This document shows, in pieces, positions 8,032-16,195 of a DNA stretch of 28,858 bases (the stretch's first letter is position 1; every line of letters starts with the position of its first letter). Below the pieces are notes generated by a model, which had not been told where the DNA came from, did not search any database, and saw nothing but the letters and a program-made list of their open reading frames with translations. Origin of the DNA: an uncultured Faecalibacterium sp. (GTDB lineage: Bacteria; Bacillota; Clostridia; Oscillospirales; Ruminococcaceae); the NCBI GenBank assembly GCA_934525325.1, contig CAKSZE010000014.1:1-28858 (forward strand), given 5' to 3'. A program made the translations under genes and the position numbers.

Positions 8032-9696
8032 TTATTCCATGATGATGTCGTTGATATCGCCGCCGCCGGGGATCATGGGCAGCACCTTTTCGTCCTTGTC
8101 GATGATGCACTCGATCCATGTGGGGCCTTTCTGCTGCAGGGCATCTGCAAAGGCTTCCTGAAACTCCGGCAGGTTGGTGCAGCGGTAGCCCTTCAAGCCA
8201 AAGCCCTCTGCCAGCTTGACAAAATCGGTCTTGCGGTGGGGGTCGGTCTGGCTGTAGCGCTTGCCGTAAAAGCTGGTCTGCCACTGGCGCACCATGCCCA
8301 GTACCGAGTTATTGAAGATGACTGTGATGATGGGCAGCTCGTAGCTGACGGCGGTGCAGGCTTCGTTCAGGTTCATGTGGAAGGAGCCGTCGCCGGTGAA
8401 CATCACCACACGCTGCTGGCGTCCCAGTGCCATCTGGGCGCCAATGGCGGCACCGTAGCCAAAGCCCATGGTGCCAAGGCCGCCGCTGGTGATAAAACCG
8501 CGGCTCTTGGTGTGGCGCAGGTACTGCGCCGCCCACATCTGGTGCTGACCCACGTCGGTAACGTACACAGCCTCGGGGCCGCACTGGTTGCACACCTCGC
8601 CGATGACCTGATGGGGCATCAGCCGGGTAGGGTCGGACACGGGATGGTAGTCCTGTGCCTGCCAGCTCTGGATCATCTTCATCCAGTCCGGGTGCTTGGC
8701 GGGCTTGATCTGGGGCAGCATGGCGTTCAGCACATAGGCTGCATCGCCCACGATGGAAAGATCCACGTCCACGTTCTTGCCCAGCTCACTGGCGTCAATG
8801 TCGATCTGGATGATGGTGGCGTTTTTGGCAAAGGTCTTGGGGTTCAGCGCCACACGGTCGGAAAAGCGGGTGCCCACTGCGATGAGCACGTCGCACTCTG
8901 CCACCGCCCGGTTGGAGGTGTAGCAGCCGTGCATACCCAGCATTCCCAGATTCATCGGGTCGCCGTAGGGCACAACGCCTGCCGCCATCAGGGTGTAGGT
9001 GGCGGGAATCTCCGCCTTGTGCAGCAGATCCCGCAACGGCTGGCAGCTGGCTGCGCTGCGCACGCCGCCGCCAAAGTACACCAGCGGGCGCTGTGCAGCG
9101 TTGATGAGGTCTGCCGCCCAGTGCACCTGTTCCTCATTATAGGTGGTCACGGTACGGATAGGCTCCGGCTGCTTGGGGGTGAACTCGCACACTGCTGCGG
9201 TCACGTCCTTGGGGATATCCACCAGCACCGGGCCTTTGCGGCCGCTCTGCGCAATGCGGAAAGCTGCCCGCATGGTGTCGGCCAAGTCCTCTACCCGGCG
9301 CACCGTGAAGTTATGCTTTGTGATGGGCAGGGTGATGCCCTCGATGTACGCTTCCTGAAAGCTGTCCCTGCCGATGCCGCCGGTGGGCACGTTGCCGGTA
9401 AAGGCCACCATGGGCACCGAGTCCATATAGGCGGTGGCAATGCCGGTGACCAGATTGGTAGCACCCGGGCCGCTGGTAGCCAGCACCACGCCGGTACGGC
9501 CGGTGGCGCGGGCGTAGCCGTCCGCTGCATGGGCTGCGCCCTGCTCGTGGGCGGTAAGCACATGGGTGATGCGGTCGGTATTCTTATACAGTTCGTCGTA
9601 AAGGTTCAGCACCGCGCCGCCGGGGTAGCCAAAAAGAGTGTCCACTCCCTGCTCGCACAGGACCTCTACAAAGATCTGAGAACCATTCAACTGCAT
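8032..9696 (-). CDS. ilvB: Acetolactate synthase large (catalytic) subunit
   Basis: This ThDP-dependent enzyme condenses pyruvate with pyruvate or 2-oxobutyrate, the first shared step toward valine, leucine and isoleucine. I chose ATG 9696 (554 aa), which has AGGAG 8 bases upstream; a 12-residue longer ATG start at 9732 lacks a ribosome site. Landmarks: Gly-Tyr-Pro-Gly-Gly-Ala at residues 23-28, the catalytic Glu51 in Ala-His-Glu-Gln-Gly-Ala-Ala, and the ThDP/Mg motif Gly-Asp-Gly through Phe-Asn-Asn at about 432-461. It is the first gene after the T-box leader, so isoleucine availability should control the whole operon. Confidence 0.97.
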   Translation of the reverse strand: MQLNGSQIFVEVLCEQGVDTLFGYPGGAVLNLYDELYKNTDRITHVLTAHEQGAAHAADGYARATGRTGVVLATSGPGATNLVTGIATAYMDSVPMVAFTGNVPTGGIGRDSFQEAYIEGITLPITKHNFTVRRVEDLADTMRAAFRIAQSGRKGPVLVDIPKDVTAAVCEFTPKQPEPIRTVTTYNEEQVHWAADLINAAQRPLVYFGGGVRSAASCQPLRDLLHKAEIPATYTLMAAGVVPYGDPMNLGMLGMHGCYTSNRAVAECDVLIAVGTRFSDRVALNPKTFAKNATIIQIDIDASELGKNVDVDLSIVGDAAYVLNAMLPQIKPAKHPDWMKMIQSWQAQDYHPVSDPTRLMPHQVIGEVCNQCGPEAVYVTDVGQHQMWAAQYLRHTKSRGFITSGGLGTMGFGYGAAIGAQMALGRQQRVVMFTGDGSFHMNLNEACTAVSYELPIITVIFNNSVLGMVRQWQTSFYGKRYSQTDPHRKTDFVKLAEGFGLKGYRCTNLPEFQEAFADALQQKGPTWIECIIDKDEKVLPMIPGGGDINDIIME

Positions 9697-9744
9697 GGTG
9701 TTGCTCCTATTCCTGTTCCACTTCTTATCCATTCCCTCGGGGAG

Positions 9745-10042
9745 AGCTTTCGAAAAAGAAAAAGCCCTTGTCCCCTGCTTCCTTCAAGAGACAAAGACCT
9801 TGTAACATCAAGCTCTCTGCGGTACCACTCTCGTTGGCGTGCTGTGCACACCCTCTCACGGGCTTCCAACAAAGCCCTGCACGGTAACGGCTGCAACCGG
9901 CGCTGCTTACAAGGGTTTGCACCCGTTGGGCAGGCTGCTCCGGGATGATTTTCCGCACGAAACGCTGACTGCCTTGCACCAGACGGCAGCTCTCTGAACA
10001 GTGGGGATCGTGTGGTACTTTTTCCCATCTGCGCATTTGTTG
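9745..10042 (-). ncRNA. T-box leader upstream of ilvB, probable isoleucine (AUC) specifier
   Basis: On the minus strand, stem I contains AGTA (10016-10019) and, opposite it, GAA-A-ATC-A with the specifier ATC at 9947-9949. The T-box core AGTGGTACCGCAGAG occupies about 9816-9830. Its TGGT bulge would pair with an ACCA tRNA end, matching discriminator A of tRNA-Ile. A terminator (9752-9802) with a run of T follows. Uncharged tRNA-Ile should favour the antiterminator and turn on ilvBNCD. The specifier reading is by alignment to the usual loop-E geometry and is less sure than the T-box itself. Confidence 0.9.
9752..9802 (-). terminator. T-box-controlled terminator before ilvB
   Basis: On the minus strand AAG-TCTTTGTCTC pairs with GGGACAAGGGCTT across a 12-base loop and is followed by TTTTTCTTTTTC. 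It competes with the antiterminator formed by the T-box sequence just upstream. Confidence 0.8.
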
Positions 10043-10048
10043 ATGTAA

Positions 10049-10076
10049 ATTATACTATAAAGCGGGCTTTTGTCAA
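10049..10076 (-). promoter_or_regulatory. SigA promoter of the T-box-ilvBNCD operon
   Basis: TTGACA (10071-10076), a 16-base spacer and a perfect TATAAT (10049-10054) on the minus strand. The expected start of transcription is near 10042. Confidence 0.85.
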
Positions 10077-10129
10077 TCGACAATTTGTAACCTGAATCAG
10101 CCCAAAGATGAAGCATTTTTAACACCCCC

Positions 10130-10158
10130 TTGCATCCCAGCCTGAACCGCTGTATACT
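10130..10158 (+). promoter_or_regulatory. Promoter of the AAA ATPase gene
   Basis: TTGCAT (10130-10135), a 17-base spacer and TATACT (10153-10158), divergent from the ilv promoter 54 bases away. Confidence 0.75.
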
Positions 10159-10220
10159 TTTGATATCCGCGTACCTGCGTTTTGTAGGGTATGTGCATGG
10201 AGAGGAAAAGGGATCAACCT

Positions 10221-11438
10221 ATGAAATTAAGAGAATGGAATGCCCATCTGCATGGGCTTGTTGTGTTCCGCGCCCTGCTGAACGACCCCGTTGTGGCAAA
10301 GCTTTTAGATCTGACCGACCGCATGGAGGCCGGCAGCACCTCCTACGGCCCGGTGTGCGATGCCGTAGCCTCCTTTGAGGCCGCACTGTTTGAGTACACC
10401 ACCAACTGGAGCAGCTACCTGAGCAATGCCGTGCTGGAGACCGAGACCATCTGTGTGCGGCAGGCCGCTGCCGGGCAGCTGGACGCGCTGCTGCAAAGCG
10501 CTTTGGACAGCGAGCTGCAGTTTTTGCAGCAGCTGTGCGGGCTGACGCTGGACGAGCTGTTCCAGACCGCCTACTCGGAGCAGGCGCAGCGGCCGGAACT
10601 GGCTTTCCTGCCCCGGTGGCAGACCAGTGAGCTTGACCTTGCCGCCGCCTACGCCCAGCGCATGAGCGAGGTGGGCAAAAAGGGCTACGGTATGTTTGCC
10701 AAGCACCATGTATTCACGGTGGAAAACGGTCAGCTTGTGCCGGTAAAGTACCCCGACCCGCAGCGCCTTTCCGAGCTGCCCGGCTACGAGAAGGAACGGG
10801 AAAAGGTGATTGCCAACACCAAGGCTTTGCTGGCGGGAATGCCCGCCAACAATGTGCTGCTGTACGGTGATGCCGGTACCGGCAAATCCAGCGCCGTAAA
10901 GGCCATTGCCAACGAGTTTGCGCCCGAGGGGCTGCGGCTGGTAGAGGTAAAAAAGAATCAGCTGTACCAGATCCCCGACCTGATGGATAAGCTGGCGGCA
11001 AACCCGCTCAAGTTCATTTTGTTCATCGACGACCTGAGCTTTACCGCCAACGACGACAACTTTGCCGCCCTGAAGGCTATTCTGGAAGGCAGCGTAGGCG
11101 GACGTGCCCAGAACATTGCAGTGTACGCCACCTCCAACCGCCGCCACCTCATCAAGGAGACCCTCTCGGACCGCACCGGCGATGATATTCACGAAGCCGA
11201 CACCCGGCAGGAGCTGATGAGCCTTTCTGCCCGGTTCGGCCTGACGGTCACCTTCCAGCGGCCTGAGAAAGCCCGGTTCGAGACCATTCTGGAGCAGCTT
11301 GCCAAGCAGCACAACATCCAGATGCCCACCGAGCAGCTGCTGCTCAAGGCCGAAGCCTTTGCCCTGCGTGCCGGTGGCCGCAGTCCCCGGGTAGCCAAGC
11401 AGTTCATCGAGCAATGCGAAGCCGGTGTGCAGAAGTAA
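10221..11438 (+). CDS. DUF815-type AAA+ ATPase
   Basis: A 405-residue protein. Its N-terminal half (about 1-180) is helical and unlike known catalytic domains. Its C-terminal half is an AAA+ module of the DUF815 family, with Walker A Gly-Asp-Ala-Gly-Thr-Gly-Lys-Ser (about 216-223), Walker B Phe-Ile-Asp-Asp-Leu (about 267-271), and sensor-like Ala-Thr-Ser-Asn-Arg-Arg near 300. Members are widespread in clostridia and of unknown role; chaperone-like remodelling is a guess. I chose ATG 10221 because AAAAGGG lies 7 bases upstream; an in-frame ATG at 10191 lacks a good site. It is a single-gene transcription unit between the ilv operon and ilvA-ridA, and it may have no link to them. Confidence 0.88.
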   Translation: MKLREWNAHLHGLVVFRALLNDPVVAKLLDLTDRMEAGSTSYGPVCDAVASFEAALFEYTTNWSSYLSNAVLETETICVRQAAAGQLDALLQSALDSELQFLQQLCGLTLDELFQTAYSEQAQRPELAFLPRWQTSELDLAAAYAQRMSEVGKKGYGMFAKHHVFTVENGQLVPVKYPDPQRLSELPGYEKEREKVIANTKALLAGMPANNVLLYGDAGTGKSSAVKAIANEFAPEGLRLVEVKKNQLYQIPDLMDKLAANPLKFILFIDDLSFTANDDNFAALKAILEGSVGGRAQNIAVYATSNRRHLIKETLSDRTGDDIHEADTRQELMSLSARFGLTVTFQRPEKARFETILEQLAKQHNIQMPTEQLLLKAEAFALRAGGRSPRVAKQFIEQCEAGVQK

Positions 11439-11468
11439 AAACCGGTTTTCCGAACGTAATGCCAAAAA

Positions 11469-11514
11469 ACGGGACACCGAAGCGTCTTAGGATGCTCCGG
11501 TGTCCCGTTTTTCT
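11469..11514. terminator. Shared bidirectional terminator between the AAA ATPase and ridA
   Basis: The arms 11469-11479 and 11498-11508 pair perfectly, with A-rich sequence on the left and a T-run on the right, so it can serve both convergent genes. Confidence 0.88.
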
Positions 11515-11530
11515 TGTCTTATTTATTCGC

Positions 11531-11905
11531 TCAGTCCCGCACGGCGATGCACTCGATCTCCAGCTTTGCGCCCTTGGGGATGGCTGCCACCTGCACGCAG
11601 CTGCGGGCGGGGAACGGCTCGGCAAAGGCCTTGGCGTACTCTGCGTTTACTGCGGCAAAATCGTTGATGTCAGCCAGAAAGATCACCGTCTTGACCACAT
11701 TGTTCATGGTCAGACCGGCCTCGGCCAGAATCGCTTTCAGGTTTGCAAGGCTCTGGGCGGCCTGCTGCTCCACGGTATCGGCCATGGTGCCGGTGGCGGG
11801 GTCTACCGGGATCTGCCCGGACACAAACACCATATTACCCAGATCCAGTGCCTGACTGTAAGGGCCGATGGCGGCAGGTGCGTTGGTGGTAGAAACGACT
11901 TTCAT
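11531..11905 (-). CDS. ridA: RidA-type 2-iminobutanoate/2-iminopropanoate deaminase
   Basis: This 124-residue YjgF/YER057c/UK114-family protein hydrolyses the enamine and imine products released by PLP dehydratases before they damage other PLP enzymes. It forms trimers with active sites between subunits. The family landmarks are present: Pro-Tyr-Ser-Gln-Ala near residue 15, Ser-Gly-Gln-Ile-Pro near 29, the carboxylate-binding Arg101 in Ala-Arg-Ser-Cys-Val-Gln-Val, and Glu118 in Leu-Glu-Ile-Glu. The gene follows ilvA by 42 bases on the same strand, so the enzyme that makes 2-iminobutanoate and the one that clears it are made together. The call is secure. Confidence 0.95.
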   Translation of the reverse strand: MKVVSTTNAPAAIGPYSQALDLGNMVFVSGQIPVDPATGTMADTVEQQAAQSLANLKAILAEAGLTMNNVVKTVIFLADINDFAAVNAEYAKAFAEPFPARSCVQVAAIPKGAKLEIECIAVRD

Positions 11906-11947
11906 AGTATATTTTCTCCTCTATATTACTTCAAGTTTAGAGTCAAC

Positions 11948-13153
11948 TTACACCCGCTCGCTGACCAGCTGGAAACCGGCCTTGGTCAGCTCGGTGCGGA
12001 TCTGCTCGATCTGGGCGGCGTCGCGGGTCTCCAGCGTCAGCTTGAGGAAGCAGCTGGAGATGGGCATATTGGGGTCGGAGCCGTCATGCTGCACCGACAC
12101 CACATTGCTGCCGCAGCGGGACACCACCTCGGCCACCTTTTTCAGCTGGCCGGGCTTGTCCTCCAGTGCAATGGTCAGGTTTGCCTTGCGGCCGCTCATG
12201 ACAAGACCACGGGTGATGACGCGGTTCAGGATATTCACATCAATGTTGCCGCCGGAGATGACGCAGGCCACCTTTTTGCCCTCCACCGGCAGCTTGTGGA
12301 ACAGCACTGCCGCCACCGGCACAGCGCCTGCACCCTCGGCCACCAGCTTCTGGTTCTCCATCAGGGAAAGGATAGCCGCTGCGGTCTCGTCCTCGGTCAC
12401 GGTGACGATATCGTCCACATACTGCTCGCACAGCTGGTAGGTCAACTCGCCCGGGGTCTTGACCTGAATGCCGTCCGCAAAGGTGGAAGCAGCCTTCAGG
12501 GTCTGGTACTTGTGCTCGTGCAGGCTGCGGTACATACTGGGAGCACCCTCGGCCTGTACGCCGTACACCTTGACCTCCGGGCGCAGAGTCTTGATGGCAA
12601 AGGCAATGCCGGAGATCAGTCCGCCGCCGCCCACCGGCACCACCACAGCGTCCACATCCGGCAGCTGGTCAAGGATCTCCAAGCCGATGGTGCCCTGCCC
12701 GGCAATGACCTGCTCGTCATCGTAGGGGTGGATAAAGGTCATGTCGTACTCCTTTTGCAGCTGCACGGCCTTGTCGTGGGCTTCGTCGTAGGTGCCGGGC
12801 ACAAGGCAGACCTCCGCGCCCAGATTTTTGGTGTTCTCCACCTTCATCAGGGGCGCACCGTCCGGCATACAGACGATGCTGCGGATGCCGCGCCGGGTAG
12901 CCGCCAGCGCCACGCCCTGCGCATGGTTGCCCGCAGAGCAGGCAATGACGCCCTTGGCGCTCTCCTCCTCGGAAAGCTGGCTGATCTTATAGTAAGCGCC
13001 CCGCACCTTAAAGCTGCCGGTGGCCTGCAGGTTCTCGGTTTTAAGGTACAGCTGGCAGTCCTTGGACAGCTTGGGGGCTTCGATGAGGTCGGTCTTTCTC
13101 GCCACGTCCTTCAGCACAAAGGCGGCGTGGTAGATCTTATCCAGAGTCAGCAT
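11948..13153 (-). CDS. ilvA: Threonine ammonia-lyase (threonine dehydratase) with ACT domain
   Basis: This PLP enzyme deaminates threonine to 2-oxobutyrate and ammonia, feeding acetohydroxybutyrate synthesis by IlvBN for isoleucine. It is 401 residues long. Lys49 in Gly-Ser-Phe-Lys-Val-Arg-Gly is the Schiff-base lysine, and Ser-Ala-Gly-Asn-His-Ala-Gln-Gly and a Gly-Gly-Gly-Gly-Leu phosphate loop are present. A single ACT-like domain occupies about residues 325-401. This short one-ACT form occurs in both TdcB-like catabolic and biosynthetic clostridial enzymes, so allostery cannot be read from sequence. Nearby ilvBNCD favours a biosynthetic role. It has its own SigA promoter and is followed by ridA. 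Confidence 0.94.
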   Translation of the reverse strand: MLTLDKIYHAAFVLKDVARKTDLIEAPKLSKDCQLYLKTENLQATGSFKVRGAYYKISQLSEEESAKGVIACSAGNHAQGVALAATRRGIRSIVCMPDGAPLMKVENTKNLGAEVCLVPGTYDEAHDKAVQLQKEYDMTFIHPYDDEQVIAGQGTIGLEILDQLPDVDAVVVPVGGGGLISGIAFAIKTLRPEVKVYGVQAEGAPSMYRSLHEHKYQTLKAASTFADGIQVKTPGELTYQLCEQYVDDIVTVTEDETAAAILSLMENQKLVAEGAGAVPVAAVLFHKLPVEGKKVACVISGGNIDVNILNRVITRGLVMSGRKANLTIALEDKPGQLKKVAEVVSRCGSNVVSVQHDGSDPNMPISSCFLKLTLETRDAAQIEQIRTELTKAGFQLVSERV

Positions 13154-13189
13154 GACAGATACTTCCTTTATTTTTTCGTGATGTCATCC

Positions 13190-13218
13190 AGTATAAGTTA
13201 CAAAAATTGTTTTGTCAA
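13190..13218 (-). promoter_or_regulatory. SigA promoter of ilvA-ridA
   Basis: TTGACA (13213-13218), a 17-base spacer and TATACT (13190-13195) on the minus strand. The leader is about 30 bases, so there is no room for a T-box. Confidence 0.88.
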
Positions 13219-13245
13219 ATGAATTTCATTCACGATAAAAGGCAT

Positions 13246-13290
13246 AAAAAAGAGAAAGGCAAGGGTAAAGCCACTGCCTTTCTCTTTTTA
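13246..13290 (-). terminator. Terminator of the XpaC-TelA-LemA-TPM operon
   Basis: A roughly 15-bp A/G-rich stem (13246-13261 with 13275-13289) with T-runs in both directions, directly after the TPM gene stop. Confidence 0.85.
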
Positions 13291-13296
13291 TTTTCA

Positions 13297-14244
13297 TTAC
13301 CGCCCACGGCCACCGCCGCCGCCGTGGCTGGAACCGCCGCCCATACCACCGAAGCCGCCGCCAAAGCTGCCGCCGCCGAAACCGCCGCGCCCGGCACCGC
13401 CCCCGAAGGAGCCGCCGCCCATGCCGCCAAAGCCGCCGCCGCGCGGAGGCCGGGGCCCGCGGGGGCCGCCGTAGAAGCCGCCCGGCGGGGGCGGCGGCGG
13501 GCCGCGACGTCTGCGGGGAGGCCGCGGGCCGCCGAAGCACCACAGCCAGCCGCAGGGGCTGGCAAAAACATAGGCCATTGACCGGATGATGACAATGAGC
13601 AGCACAGCGCCGACCACAAGGGTCAGGATATCGGTCAGGGTGCTGCCGCCGCTGCTCTGGCTGCCCTGATAGCCGGGCTGCACGGTGCTGCCGTTGCCCA
13701 CGCTGCCGGAAAGGCTGACCCCGTAGATGTCCGCGATGGTGTTAGCCACGTTCCGGGCACAGGTGGTCACTGCGCCGTCATAATCCTTTGCGGCGAACTG
13801 ATCCTCCATGGTCTGGGCGATGGCGCTGGACTGCTTTGCCAGCGTGGTGTTGCGGAAACCATCGCCGTAGGTCAGGTAGTAGTCGCCGTCCGTGTACTGC
13901 GCCGATTCCATCACCAGTAAAATCAGAACACCGTTGTTCTGAGAGGACGAGCCGATGCCCCATGCATTGAAAGCCTGTGTGGCGTAATCCTCTGTGGAAT
14001 CATTACCCGTGTATTCTACTGTCAGTACACCGATCTGTGCGCCGCTGCAGCTGGATTCCAGCTGTGCGTTCAGTTCAGTGATAGTCTGCACGGTGCTGCT
14101 GCTCAGCACACCGGCATCGTCCACCACGCACTGGTCTTTGGGCAGGCTGGGCAGCTGGGCGGCAAAAGCCGCCGGGCACAGCACTGCCGCACTGACCACC
14201 ACGGCCAGTACCAGTGCGCTGATGCGTTTTGCAAAGTTTTTCAT
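13297..14244 (-). CDS. Secreted/membrane TPM-domain protein with Gly/Pro/Arg-rich tail (YgcG-like)
   Basis: A 315-residue protein. Residues 1-28 form a signal peptide ending Ala-Phe-Ala. A TPM domain follows (about 35-165), with Asp-Asp-Ala-Gly-Val-Leu-Ser near its start and the typical Asn-Asn-Gly-Val-Leu-Ile-Leu-Leu. A membrane segment lies at about 205-228. The tail starts with an Arg-Pro-rich basic stretch and ends in about 55 residues of Gly/Phe/Met/Ser repeats closing with Gly-Gly-Arg-Gly-Arg. TPM proteins are linked to membrane-protein quality control and photosystem repair in plants; the bacterial role is not settled. The start overlaps the LemA-like stop by 4 bases (ATGA). The repetitive tail is real coding sequence, in phase to the stop. 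Confidence 0.88.
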   Translation of the reverse strand: MKNFAKRISALVLAVVVSAAVLCPAAFAAQLPSLPKDQCVVDDAGVLSSSTVQTITELNAQLESSCSGAQIGVLTVEYTGNDSTEDYATQAFNAWGIGSSSQNNGVLILLVMESAQYTDGDYYLTYGDGFRNTTLAKQSSAIAQTMEDQFAAKDYDGAVTTCARNVANTIADIYGVSLSGSVGNGSTVQPGYQGSQSSGGSTLTDILTLVVGAVLLIVIIRSMAYVFASPCGWLWCFGGPRPPRRRRGPPPPPPGGFYGGPRGPRPPRGGGFGGMGGGSFGGGAGRGGFGGGSFGGGFGGMGGGSSHGGGGGRGR

Positions 14245-14999
14245 GCGAAGGGCTCAACCTCCTTCACGCCGGACAAAACTCCCAGCACACTGGCCGGGAA
14301 GCCGCCGACTTCTTTCTGATATTCATACACCGCCGTATTGTACTGCAAAGTACCAATGATGGTGGCTGCGCTGTTGAACTGGCCGTACTGCCCCTGCACT
14401 GCGCCCATCTTCATGGGGTCGGCGGCCTGCTCCTGCAATTTTGCATACAGCTGGTCGATGGCAGTGCCCAGTGCCTGGTCGGCCTGATACAGTGCGTGCA
14501 TCGTGCTGCCCTGATAATAGGGCAGCGAGGTCAGCGATTGGCTTTTGCCGCCGTTCTGCACCGCTTGCAGGCAAGCGGTGAAATCGTTCAGCGCAGTCTG
14601 TGCAGCCAGCACCTCGGCACTGTCTGCGCCAAGGGTGTTGGAGGCGGTGGTAAGGATATTCGCCGCCGTATTCTCCCGGGTAGTCAGCTCTTCGATCAGG
14701 TTATAGCCGTTGTCGGCGGCGACCCCTGCGGTGAACCACTGGCGGGCGGTGTTGTATTTGCCGCGCAGCTTGGCGCTGCCAAAGCCGAAAAAAGCGGCCA
14801 GCATCACCACCACGCTCAAAGCCAGCGCCGCCGCCCGGGTGGAAAGCGCTGCGGGCAGCTTTGCTTCCAGTGCGGCCAGCTTCTGCTGGCGGGGCGTCAG
14901 CCTTACGGTCTGCTCCGGCTGGGCTTTTTCGCGGTAGCTGCCCGCGTCAAAGCCGCCGGGAGCGGTTTGTTTGTTCTGAGAAAAATCAGCGTTTGCCAT
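14241..14999 (-). CDS. LemA-like membrane protein
   Basis: A 252-residue protein with a charged N-terminal region (1-56), one membrane helix (about 57-75) and a long helical domain. The C-terminal part has the LemA-type Tyr-Asn-Thr-Ala-Val-Tyr-Glu-Tyr-Gln-Lys and Gly-Gly-Phe-Pro-Ala-Ser. LemA proteins usually have only a few residues before the membrane helix, so the 56-residue extension, rich in Gln, Lys and Pro, is unusual. Function in bacteria is unclear; several LemA proteins are co-encoded with TPM proteins, as here. The start codon begins 1 base after the TelA-like stop and has GGAG in the end of that gene, so translation is coupled. Confidence 0.82.
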   Translation of the reverse strand: MANADFSQNKQTAPGGFDAGSYREKAQPEQTVRLTPRQQKLAALEAKLPAALSTRAAALALSVVVMLAAFFGFGSAKLRGKYNTARQWFTAGVAADNGYNLIEELTTRENTAANILTTASNTLGADSAEVLAAQTALNDFTACLQAVQNGGKSQSLTSLPYYQGSTMHALYQADQALGTAIDQLYAKLQEQAADPMKMGAVQGQYGQFNSAATIIGTLQYNTAVYEYQKEVGGFPASVLGVLSGVKEVEPFA

Positions 15000-15000
15000 T

Positions 15001-16152
15001 TCAGCTCCGGATCTCCATCATTTTGGTTTTCAGTTCGTCCTCGATGCGGGTCAGTTCCTGCTCGGCGGCGGCACGCTTTGCGCGTCCCTCGCTCTGGATC
15101 TTGTTCAGTTCGTCCAGCGTCTCGATCAGGCTCTTGTTGGTCTGCTGCAGGGTCTCGATATCCACGATGCCGCGCTGGCTCTCCTTGGCGGTCTCGATGG
15201 TGCCCAGCTTCAGCGCCTCGGCGTTCTTCTTCAGCAGATCGTTGGTCATGTTGGTCACGGCACGCTCTGCCTGCATGGCCTGCTGGCTGTGTGCCAGACC
15301 CAGTGCCAGCACCATCTGGTTCTTCCACAGCGGGATGGTGTTCACGATGGTGGACTGGATCTTTTCTGCCATCATGGTGTTGTTGTTCTGCAGCAGACGG
15401 ATCTGGGGGCCCATCTGCAGGCTGATGTTGCGGGTCAGTTCCAGATCATACAGCTTTTTCTCAAAGCGCTCGCACTGGTCGGCAAGATCGCGGGCAGCCT
15501 GTGCGTCCTCCGGCAGGCCGGATGCTTTGGCCTTGTCCATGGCCTGCTGCAATTCGTTGGCGCGCACATCGGCCAGCTTTTTCTTGCCGGCAAGGATATA
15601 CATGCTCAGCTCCTTGAAGTAGGCCATGTTCAGCTCGTACATCTTGTCCAGCATGGCAATATCCTTGAGCAGCTGCACCTGATGGGCTTCCAGCATGGAC
15701 TGGATCTTTTCCACGTTGGTCTCGGTCTTGTCGTACTTGGTCTTGAGGGCGTCCAGCTGGCTGGTTTTCTTCTTGAAGAAGCCCATGATGCCCTTCTGCT
15801 GTTCCTCGTTGGCGTCAAAGCTCTTCAGCTCACCGATGAGGTCGGTGATCATATCGCCCACCTCGCCCAGATCCTTGGTGGACACCTTGGAGAGGGCAGC
15901 CTCGGAGAAATCGCCGATCTTCTTCTGGCAGGCAGAGCCGTACTGCAGCACCTGCTGGCTGTTGGTGATGTCGATCTTCTGGGCAAACTGATCCACCATG
16001 GCCTGTTCCTCGGGGGTCAGGTTCACCTGTGCTTCCGGGGCAGGGGCAGCGGCGGGCTTTTCCTCCTGCGGCACAGCAGCGGGGGTAGGGTCCAGCGTCA
16101 GGGTGGGCACTGCGGGGGCATCCAGATCAAAATTCAGGGTATTGTCAGCCAT
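15001..16152 (-). CDS. TelA-family (toxic anion resistance) protein
   Basis: A 383-residue soluble protein of the TelA/KlaA family. An N-terminal Pro/Ala-rich linker (1-45) precedes a nearly all-helical body with long predicted coiled coils (about 110-200 and 320-383). Conserved-looking segments include Gly-Phe-Phe-Lys-Lys-Lys near 125 and Tyr-Ile-Leu-Ala-Gly-Lys-Lys-Lys near 185. TelA was named from tellurite resistance, but chromosomal members seem to act in membrane stress responses together with XpaC. It lies directly after the xpaC-like gene, 43 bases apart, the common YaaN-XpaC pairing of Bacillota. A tellurite phenotype should not be assumed. Confidence 0.9.
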   Translation of the reverse strand: MADNTLNFDLDAPAVPTLTLDPTPAAVPQEEKPAAAPAPEAQVNLTPEEQAMVDQFAQKIDITNSQQVLQYGSACQKKIGDFSEAALSKVSTKDLGEVGDMITDLIGELKSFDANEEQQKGIMGFFKKKTSQLDALKTKYDKTETNVEKIQSMLEAHQVQLLKDIAMLDKMYELNMAYFKELSMYILAGKKKLADVRANELQQAMDKAKASGLPEDAQAARDLADQCERFEKKLYDLELTRNISLQMGPQIRLLQNNNTMMAEKIQSTIVNTIPLWKNQMVLALGLAHSQQAMQAERAVTNMTNDLLKKNAEALKLGTIETAKESQRGIVDIETLQQTNKSLIETLDELNKIQSEGRAKRAAAEQELTRIEDELKTKMMEIRS

Positions 16153-16195
16153 AAGTGATTCCTTCCTTTCAAAATCCCGAGGGGATATTCTGATT

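Noticed and set aside
8023..9948. 641-residue plus-strand ORF antisense to ilvB
   Set aside because: It is a His/Gly/Val/Leu-rich shadow of the minus-strand ilvB codon pattern and runs into the T-box; ilvB motifs are complete on the other strand.
9687..10125. Short minus-strand ORFs of 72 to 113 residues in the ilvB leader
   Set aside because: They follow T-box RNA sequence, and none has a ribosome site or a Leu/Val/Ile codon run of a classical leader peptide.
11414..13222. 602-residue plus-strand ORF antisense to ridA and ilvA
   Set aside because: It passes through the bidirectional terminator and both minus-strand genes; composition is typical of a GC3-driven shadow.
13207..13581. 124-residue Ala-rich plus-strand ORF
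   Set aside because: It is the antisense of the Gly-rich TPM tail and includes a terminator.
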